A stretch of DNA of 27,714 nucleotides, from positions 1 to 27,714 of the forward strand of contig RYWJ01000010.1 of the NCBI GenBank assembly GCA_003979185.1, in the 5' to 3' direction. Each line of letters begins with the position of its first letter. The stretch's first letter is position 1. The notes below the pieces were generated by a model. The model was not told the DNA's origin. It searched no databases and saw nothing but the letters and a program-made list of their open reading frames with translations. Below are positions 16,936-22,612 of this stretch, in pieces. The stretch comes from Candidatus Saccharimonadota bacterium (lineage in GTDB: Bacteria; Patescibacteriota; Saccharimonadia; Saccharimonadales; Saccharimonadaceae). Made by a program: the position numbers and the translations under genes.

Positions 16936-17220
16936 GTGTCTAGAGAGGCGGGGATCTTCTGTTTTACTAGTGCCGCTGGCATTACTAACAACGCTGCTGG
17001 CTCTACTAAGATCCGCTCTGCTCCCTACAACTTCCCTTATGCCGGGTACGTCCTCGGTGGCTCCCTGAACGGTGTCGGCTCCGGTGGCGACTATTGGTCT
17101 CGTACCGCCAACTCTGCTACCGGCGCGTACGACCTGGCCTTTAATAGCTCCAATGTCCTCCCAGCCAGCAGCAATATCCGTTACTTCGGTCGCTCCATAC
17201 GCTGCGCCGCTACTACCTAA
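16936..17220 (+). pseudogene. Variable cassette 1: 5'-truncated FISUMP/C-type-lectin-like domain
   Basis: The reading frame open from a GTG at 16936 encodes the end of a surface-protein domain: TSAAGITNNAAGSTKIRSA, then PYNFPYAG, DYWSRTA, AYDLAF, SIRCAATT and stop. This pattern matches the C-terminal part of Fibrobacter succinogenes major paralogous (FISUMP) domains, a C-type-lectin-like fold. There is no signal peptide, no N-terminal domain, and no promoter or ribosome site I can defend, so it is a gene fragment or silent cassette. The 67-codon core (17020-17220) has the same length as cassettes 2 and 3. Codons end mostly in C or T, unlike neighbouring genes. The 3' flank A follows at 17221-17290. 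Confidence 0.75.
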
Positions 17221-17290
17221 ATAGTATATGGGTTAAGGGTGGTGAGGGGATGTAGTACTACAATCCTAGCGTCGCCCCCTGAACCGCCTG
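17194..17290 (+). repeat. Conserved cassette 3' flank A, copy 1
   Basis: From the codons for SIRC through the stop and on to GAACCGCCTG, this is nearly identical to the reverse complement of 22341-22438. It is also shared with 21758-21823 up to GAGGGGATG. Conservation far past the stop codon shows that the unit is a DNA element, not only a conserved protein end. It carries a G-rich stretch (GGGTTAAGGGTGGTGAGGGG) on the coding strand and TCCTAGCGTCGCC. Confidence 0.88.
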
Positions 17291-17361
17291 ACCAGATATG
17301 TGATAAGAACCTTAGATAGTTAGGAACAACGACGCCGCAACTCGTATGCTATAATATTTCC

Positions 17362-19431
17362 ATGGATATGAGCACGCCAGTGGAGGAGATTAAGGGAGTT
17401 GGGCCGAAGACGGCGGAGCTTTTGCACAATGTGAATCTACGGACAGTGGGTGATCTACTCTATTGTTTGCCAAGAGTTTATGAGAATTACCAAACCTCGG
17501 TCACGATTGAAGACTTGAAGCCTGGGAATGTAGTAGTGCGGGGTAAAATTAGTGATTTACATATTGTAAGGACGGCGCGTCGTCGGTTGACAATTACAGA
17601 GGGGGTGATTCGTGATGAGACGGGGGCGATTCGGACAGTTTGGTTTAACCAGCCGTATCGAGCGAAGCAATTTGATCCGAAACGTGAGTATTTTTTTACG
17701 GGTAAATATGAGTTAAAACATGGTCGTTATACTTTAACCTCACCGTCGGCAACTTTGGTACAAGATCTGGAACAAGATGGTGAAGCAGCTCGGTTTCAGC
17801 CAATTTATTCCGCCAAAAATGCTATCAAACCACAAACTTTTCAAAAAATTTTAGCTAATTTACGTCCTGAGTTTGCCAAGATACCAGATTTATTACCTTT
17901 TACAACATATGCTCCAGATTTTATCAAGTCGGGAGCGCGTGCGGAGGCTTTGTACTGTTCGCATTTTCCAGAAAGTCCAGAAGATGCCGAAACTGGGCGT
18001 CGTTACCTGGCTTATGAAGAACTTTTCGAGCTAATTTTGGCGGCAAAATTAAATCAGCAGGAGAATCAACGCTTACGTGCGATGAGCTTACCGTTTGACG
18101 CGGGGTTGATTAAAGAGATTGTGCAAAGTTTACCATTTCGTTTGACTGGCGCACAGCGACGCTCGACATGGGATATTTTGCAAGGTTTAGAGAAGAAAGT
18201 CCCGATGAACCGGCTTTTGCAGGGTGATGTTGGTTCGGGTAAAACTATCGTGGCGGCACTAGCGGCGGCGCAAACGGCGCATAACGGTTGTCAGGTGGCC
18301 TTGCTTGCTCCGACTGCGATCCTAGCTACACAACATTATGAGGGATTGAATCAGCTTTTTCGGGGGATTGAAAGTCAGAATCCGCAGCTGAAAATGCCTA
18401 CGATGGCGCTACTGACCGGTGCAACTAGAGGAAAAAAGCGTTTGAAAGAAGAGATTGCTCAGGGCAAAATTGACTTTGTGATCGGTACGCATGCGCTCTT
18501 GACAGATGATACGAATTTTAAGTCGTTAGCCTTTTGTATTATTGATGAGCAGCATCGCTTTGGGGTGGGGCAACGTCAAAAACTTTTGCTTAAATCACCT
18601 GATGGGTTGGCACCGCATTTACTTTCGATGACGGCAACACCGATTCCGAGATCTTTGCAGTTGACAATTTTTGGTGACCTTGACGTGTCGATTTTGAACG
18701 AGCTACCGCCGGGTCGTCAGCCGATTGTCACAAAAATCCTCAATGAGCTGCAACAAAAAGACGAGCTCTATCCGGCGATGCGCGAGTTGCTGGGTAAAGG
18801 GCAACAGATTTATTGGATTTGTCAGGTGATCGAAGAAACTGGTACAAATACCGCTACGCCTGTCAAAAAACAGGCCAAAAAACTAGCGGAGCTATTTTCG
18901 CAGGTTAAAGTTGGGCTGTTGCACGGTAAGATGAAACCCGCCGAGAAAGATCAAATTATGGAAGATTTTGCACAGAACAAAATCCAGATTTTAGTGTCAA
19001 CTACAGTGGTTGAAGTGGGGGTTAATGTACCGAATGCTAATATGATCATTATTCAAGATGCGGAAAATTATGGCTTGGCGCAGCTACATCAGTTGCGTGG
19101 GCGTGTAGGACGTGGCGATCAACCAGCGAGCTGCTATTTGTTGACGGATGGGGAAGGGCGTCCGTCGCGGCGTCTGCGTGAGATGGAAAAGTCTACGGAT
19201 GGTTTCCATTTGGCAGAGGTGGATTTGAAGATTCGTGGGCCGGGGGAGATTTATGGGGCGATGCAACATGGTGAGTTAAATCTACAAGTGGCAAATCTTT
19301 CTGATACGAAGTTAATCGCGGAGGCTAGTCAGCATGCAGCGGAGTTTGCTAAGAACCCCGAGGCGATTACAGCTTATCCAGAGCTGTCCGCCAGGATCAA
19401 GAAATATCAGCAATTGACTACCCTAAATTAA
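17362..19431 (+). CDS. recG: ATP-dependent DNA helicase RecG
   Basis: RecG remodels stalled replication forks and branched recombination intermediates. The 689-residue length is normal. The N-terminal wedge/OB region starts with a helix-hairpin-helix-like VEEIKGVGPKTAELL. The helicase core has Walker A LLQGDVGSGKTIVAAL (~285), the box IIDEQHRFGVGQRQ (~394), SMTATPIPRSLQ, LLHGKMKPAEKDQIM, VSTTVVEVGVNVPNA and QLRGRVGRG. TATAAT (17350-17355) with TATGC before it is exactly 6 nt from the ATG, so the mRNA should be leaderless. Upstream lies cassette 1 and its flank. Confidence 0.98.
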   Translation: MDMSTPVEEIKGVGPKTAELLHNVNLRTVGDLLYCLPRVYENYQTSVTIEDLKPGNVVVRGKISDLHIVRTARRRLTITEGVIRDETGAIRTVWFNQPYRAKQFDPKREYFFTGKYELKHGRYTLTSPSATLVQDLEQDGEAARFQPIYSAKNAIKPQTFQKILANLRPEFAKIPDLLPFTTYAPDFIKSGARAEALYCSHFPESPEDAETGRRYLAYEELFELILAAKLNQQENQRLRAMSLPFDAGLIKEIVQSLPFRLTGAQRRSTWDILQGLEKKVPMNRLLQGDVGSGKTIVAALAAAQTAHNGCQVALLAPTAILATQHYEGLNQLFRGIESQNPQLKMPTMALLTGATRGKKRLKEEIAQGKIDFVIGTHALLTDDTNFKSLAFCIIDEQHRFGVGQRQKLLLKSPDGLAPHLLSMTATPIPRSLQLTIFGDLDVSILNELPPGRQPIVTKILNELQQKDELYPAMRELLGKGQQIYWICQVIEETGTNTATPVKKQAKKLAELFSQVKVGLLHGKMKPAEKDQIMEDFAQNKIQILVSTTVVEVGVNVPNANMIIIQDAENYGLAQLHQLRGRVGRGDQPASCYLLTDGEGRPSRRLREMEKSTDGFHLAEVDLKIRGPGEIYGAMQHGELNLQVANLSDTKLIAEASQHAAEFAKNPEAITAYPELSARIKKYQQLTTLN

Positions 19432-19510
19432 CTAAATTGTAAAAATAGCCTTTTTCAATGTCTTCAAAATAGGACTTTTGGCAAGAAATATTGTATAATG
19501 TAAAGATAAT

Positions 19511-20470
19511 ATGTTTTCTACTACTACAATTGTTAAAAACTCAAAGTTCTCGGGTAAGATAATGGGAACACACCAAAAGCTCGATCAAGCGGCGCGTCGT
19601 AGTTTGGCTAAGGTGTTGCCACGGGGTAAATACTTTCCCTCGGAGAAAGAAATATTGCATTTCGAGGGATCGCGTGGTCCAGACGGACTGAAACGCAAAA
19701 GCCCAGGTATAGATGAGCCGTCGCATATGATGGCGACGAGTGATTTGGTGCAAGAACAGGACGAGGAGAATGATGCCTCTAGTAGTGAACAGGCTTCATC
19801 GCAGCATGAATTAGATGCAGCTCCTGATTTAGTAGCAGAGAAAATAGATCATAGCAACCTTGATGAACGTTCGGTGGTGACCATGATTCTGGATCACCGT
19901 TGGAACCTAGTCAAGGCGCTCAAAGATAACAACCAAGTCCGGGCGGCGTTTGAAGCGGCTTGGATGGCACATATGTTGACGGATGGTTTGACGCCAGCAC
20001 ATCATTTCCCACTTTCGCAGGTGAAAGATGAGCTGATGACTGATAAGGAGATCATGCGGGTTTTTGGACAACCAATCAAAGGCGTGATTCGTGGACGGAA
20101 TATGTTGGAAACTATGCGCAATAACTGGTTGTTTTGGGGTGCGGGTGGACATATGTCGAAGCATATTGCCTATGAATATGGGGTTTTGATGATTGCTACA
20201 CCTTTGTCACCACGCTATTTGGAGGTGGAGCTCCAACCGACCGACTTGCAGGAATTAGATACGAGAAAGATGTTTCGGCAGGCTTTAGGGCGAGTGCAAA
20301 AGCTTGAACAGTATAGTCAGTTCCTAGAGAACGGCTGGATGACCGAACTGGCTATGGAGGTTAAGGAAATCTTATTACCAGAGATTATTCGAGCGATTGC
20401 CTTAGGGTGGTATTCAGCGGTAGTGGAGGCTTATAAACTTAAGCCAGAGGTGAAAAATGGCAAAAACTGA
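19511..20470 (+). CDS. Conserved-looking His-rich hypothetical protein
   Basis: This 319-residue protein is not recognised with certainty. It has motifs with possible metal-ligand residues: GTHQKLD near the start, EPSHMM, ILDHRWN, then AHMLTDGLTPAHHFP and GGHMSKHIAYEYG. The helix-with-AHxxxD and PxHH pattern recalls zinc-dependent phospholipase C/S1-nuclease-type all-helical enzymes, but this is a guess. An acidic, Ser/Gln-rich low-complexity insert lies at ~78-105. TATAAT (19494-19499) ends 11 nt before the ATG at 19511; an alternative start is 19562 (MGTHQKLD). It overlaps rsmD by 14 nt, so they are co-transcribed. Confidence 0.78.
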   Translation: MFSTTTIVKNSKFSGKIMGTHQKLDQAARRSLAKVLPRGKYFPSEKEILHFEGSRGPDGLKRKSPGIDEPSHMMATSDLVQEQDEENDASSSEQASSQHELDAAPDLVAEKIDHSNLDERSVVTMILDHRWNLVKALKDNNQVRAAFEAAWMAHMLTDGLTPAHHFPLSQVKDELMTDKEIMRVFGQPIKGVIRGRNMLETMRNNWLFWGAGGHMSKHIAYEYGVLMIATPLSPRYLEVELQPTDLQELDTRKMFRQALGRVQKLEQYSQFLENGWMTELAMEVKEILLPEIIRAIALGWYSAVVEAYKLKPEVKNGKN

Positions 20471-20996
20471 ACAATTGAAGATTATCTCGGGTAAATATCG
20501 CGGACAAACACTCAAATCTCCGCAAAGTGAGAAGACTCATCCGATGGGGGCAAGGGAAAAGCTGGCACTATTTAACATGGTCAACGTGGAAAACGCCGTA
20601 GTACTAGATGCTTTTGCTGGCTCTGGTGCGCTCGGCATTGAGGCACTTAGTAGGGGGGCGGAAGCGGTGACTTTTGTAGAGAATAATACTAAGGCGACAG
20701 CTATTATCAAGGAAAATTTGGCAAATTTAGATCTTGAGGCGAAAGTGGTAAAAATGCGTGTAGGCGAGTTCGCCAAACAGGCTATAGAAACGAGATTTAA
20801 TGTAATCTTCGCTGATCCTCCTTATGATAAAATTGAGAGATCGGAACTAGTAACACTGATAAGCTTATTGAGCGATGACGGAGTTTTGGCTTTATCTTCG
20901 CCGAAAGAGCAAGGAATTTTGGATTTAGATGGCTTGCGAGTGTCATCAGTACATACTTATGCGCGGGCGCAAATTACAATTTATAAGAGGGCATAA
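20457..20996 (+). CDS. rsmD: 16S rRNA (guanine966-N2)-methyltransferase RsmD
   Basis: RsmD methylates G966 of 16S rRNA in the 30S subunit. It is 179 residues long with the family N-terminus IISGKYRGQTLKSP and PMGAREKLALFNM, the SAM-binding motif VLDAFAGSGALGIEALSRG and the catalytic motif FADPPYDKI. It starts 14 nt inside the end of the upstream gene and its stop overlaps the next ATG (TAATG), so the three genes form a coupled operon. Confidence 0.95.
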   Translation: MAKTEQLKIISGKYRGQTLKSPQSEKTHPMGAREKLALFNMVNVENAVVLDAFAGSGALGIEALSRGAEAVTFVENNTKATAIIKENLANLDLEAKVVKMRVGEFAKQAIETRFNVIFADPPYDKIERSELVTLISLLSDDGVLALSSPKEQGILDLDGLRVSSVHTYARAQITIYKRA

Positions 20997-21568
20997 TGGG
21001 ATTGGAGATTGAAGCAACTTTTATTGATATTGATAAAGATACACTGCGTAAACAGCTGAAAGCTCTGGGTGGAGAACTCAAACAGCCAGAAACACTAATG
21101 CGGCGAGTGATTTTTGATCGGGGGCAAAATGCTTTCGTGCGCGTGCGCGATGAGGGTAATTGCATTACGATGTCATATAAAAATGTGCAAGAATTAAGCT
21201 TGACTGGAGTGCAAGAAATCTGCCTAGAAGTGAATAATTACGAGCAGGCGATTGACTTTTTGCGAGCTTGCGGACTGAAACCAAAAGCCGAGCAGGAAAC
21301 TCTACGTGAGGAGTGGGTGCTTGATGGCGCGGACATAGATATTGATACTTGGCCATGGTTGCCAAGCTTTGTTGAAATTGAGGGGAAATCTCCGGAGGCG
21401 GTGCGGAACATTGCAGATAAACTGGGCTTTGATATGGGGGAAGCTCATTATGGTTCGGTCGATGAGATTTATAAGATATATTACGATGTAACCAATGAGC
21501 AGATTAATTTTTGTCCAGAAATCAAATTTACCAATCCGCCAGAATGGCTGGTTGCGAAACAGAAATAA
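20996..21568 (+). CDS. CYTH-domain protein (class IV adenylyl cyclase/ThTPase-like)
   Basis: This 190-residue CYTH (triphosphate tunnel) protein has a start motif EIEATF that corresponds to ExExK but with Thr in place of Lys. The tunnel-lining charged strands FVRVRDEG, ITMSYK, EICLEVN and SFVEIEGKSPEAV are present. Such proteins bind triphosphates and metal; activities range from adenylate cyclase to thiamine-triphosphatase and inorganic triphosphatase, and I cannot choose. The start overlaps the rsmD stop by one base. It is the last gene of the operon, and cassette 2 begins only 13 nt after its stop. Confidence 0.88.
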   Translation: MGLEIEATFIDIDKDTLRKQLKALGGELKQPETLMRRVIFDRGQNAFVRVRDEGNCITMSYKNVQELSLTGVQEICLEVNNYEQAIDFLRACGLKPKAEQETLREEWVLDGADIDIDTWPWLPSFVEIEGKSPEAVRNIADKLGFDMGEAHYGSVDEIYKIYYDVTNEQINFCPEIKFTNPPEWLVAKQK

Positions 21569-21581
21569 ACCATATTATTCC

Positions 21582-21823
21582 TAGACTCCCTACAACTTCC
21601 CTTATGCCGGGGTCGTCGACGTTAGCTCTCTCCGCGATGTCGGTTCTTGGGGTTGGTACTGGTCGCGTACTGCCTACTCTAGGACCGGCGCATACGACCT
21701 GGGCTTCTCTAGCTCCAATGTCGGCCCGGCCTACAGCTACTCCCGTTTCGTCGGCTTCTCCATACGCTGCGTCGCTACTACCTAAATAGTATATGGGTTA
21801 AGGGTGATGAGGGGATGCAGTAG
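21582..21823 (+). pseudogene. Variable cassette 2: 67-codon FISUMP-like fragment plus 3' flank
   Basis: From ACT at 21585 to TAA at 21783-21785 the frame encodes TPYNFPYAG, a variable middle with WYWSRTA and AYDLGF, and SIRCVATT. The 201-nt length equals cassettes 1 and 3. It is preceded in frame by TAG (21582-21584), in the border TCCTAGACTCCC, and has no start codon, so it is not expressed as such. It is out of frame with the upstream CYTH gene. The 3' flank A (21786-21823) is conserved up to GGGGATGCAGTAG and then changes into the palindromic element. Overlapping frames that appear open here read the wrong phase. Confidence 0.8.
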
Positions 21824-21830
21824 CTTAATA

Positions 21831-21960
21831 CCAAACCAGCCATATCCCTAAAGCTTGCGGTGTCCACGCATCCCGTCGTTATGGGTGCGTGTCACCTTCT
21901 CCTCGTTCGTAAACTGCGGACAAGCTTTAGTGATAGGCTGGGTGTGACATTAATACCTCA
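21831..21960. repeat. Imperfect palindromic element (~125 bp)
   Basis: The left arm includes CCAGCCATATCCCTAAAGCTTG (21836-21857, split here as CCAGCCATATCC and CTAAAGCTTG). It pairs with the right arm CAAGCTTTAGTGATAGGCTG (21921-21940) with few mismatches, across a ~60-nt centre. The left arm continues into the 45-bp sequence that recurs inverted at 1-45. It lies between cassettes 2 and 3. It could be a MITE-like or REP-like unit, or an RNA hairpin; no gene is present. Confidence 0.7.
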
Positions 21961-22104
21961 TTTACATATACTCTTCAATGCTCTTTTAGTCTATCGGAAG
22001 TAATAGGAGTTGGGAAGAATAGTCGACTTCCATATATAATATTACGATAGAGCTAAAAGAAACAGATGATCTACGTATGATCTCTACACGCCTATGTTAA
22101 TTTT
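21961..22104. other. Non-coding spacer
   Basis: This is an AT-rich stretch between the palindromic element and element B copy 2. I see no coding frame, promoter or RNA gene, only short chance hairpins (for example GGAAG/CTTCC around 22014-22032). Confidence 0.5.
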
Positions 22105-22215
22105 AAACTTTCCTCATACCAAGGTTTTCCGAAAAATCGCTCAGAATGGCTCTAAATAGGCTTAAACGAGAAAATAGTATTTTGGAATAGGTTAAAATTG
22201 GTGGTTTTGACTAAA
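22105..22215 (-). repeat. Element B, copy 2 (inverted relative to copy 1)
   Basis: See copy 1 at 16780-16910: 22113-22168 is the reverse complement of 16851-16906 with two mismatches. On the minus strand the order is cassette 3, flank A, ~130 nt, then B. At cassette 1 the order is B, cassette, A. Together these imply an ancestral tandem array of B-cassette-A units. Confidence 0.85.
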
Positions 22216-22340
22216 ATATAGCTCAATTCACTCAAATTAATGGAAAATGGTAAAATACAGCCAAAACCCACCAAAATAGTTCAAATTGATTACGAATGAG
22301 AGTTCTGAGAAAGATCTGGATTACGCAGTATGAATATAGC

Positions 22341-22612
22341 CAGGCGGTTCAGGTAGGCGACGCTAGGATTGTAGTACTGTATCCCCTCACCACCCTTAAC
22401 CCATATACTATTTAGGTAGTAGCGACGCAGCGTATGGAGTAACCGTAGTAACGGGGGCTGAAGTCGGCTGGGTGGACACCGGAGCTATTGAACCAAAGGT
22501 CGTACGCGCTATTAGCAGAGCCGGCGATACGTGACCAATAGTAGCCATAGGAGCCGACATAGTAAAGAGTGCTATCGAGGACGGTCCCGGCATAAGGGAA
22601 GTTGTAGGGAGT
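22341..22612 (-). pseudogene. Variable cassette 3 plus conserved 3' flank A
   Basis: On the minus strand ACT at 22612-22610 opens a 67-codon frame ending in TAA (22414-22412): TPYNFPYAG, a variable middle with YYWSRIA and AYDLWF, and SIRCVATT. The preceding in-frame TAG (22615-22613) is the stop codon of the fibro-slime gene and is also part of the cassette border TCCTAGACTCCC. The 3' flank (22341-22411) matches that of cassette 1 past the stop as far as GAACCGCCTG. There is no start codon, so the fragment is silent unless the TAG is read through or the cassette is copied elsewhere. Confidence 0.8.

Noticed and set aside
16936..17220. Cassette 1 as a normal small gene starting at GTG
   Set aside because: There is no ribosome site or nearby promoter with sensible spacing, and the first residues are unlike the domain that follows. 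It lacks the domain's N-terminal half.
21511..21789. 92-residue open frame over cassette 2
   Set aside because: It reads the cassette in the wrong phase. The correct frame (from 21585) gives the conserved PYNFPYAG...SIRCVATT protein fragment shared with the other two cassettes.
21585..22612. Cassettes 2 and 3 as template repeats of a DGR
   Set aside because: A template should carry AAC/AAT at the variable codons. These have mixed codons (TAC, AGC, GGC, TGG), and no reverse transcriptase is near.
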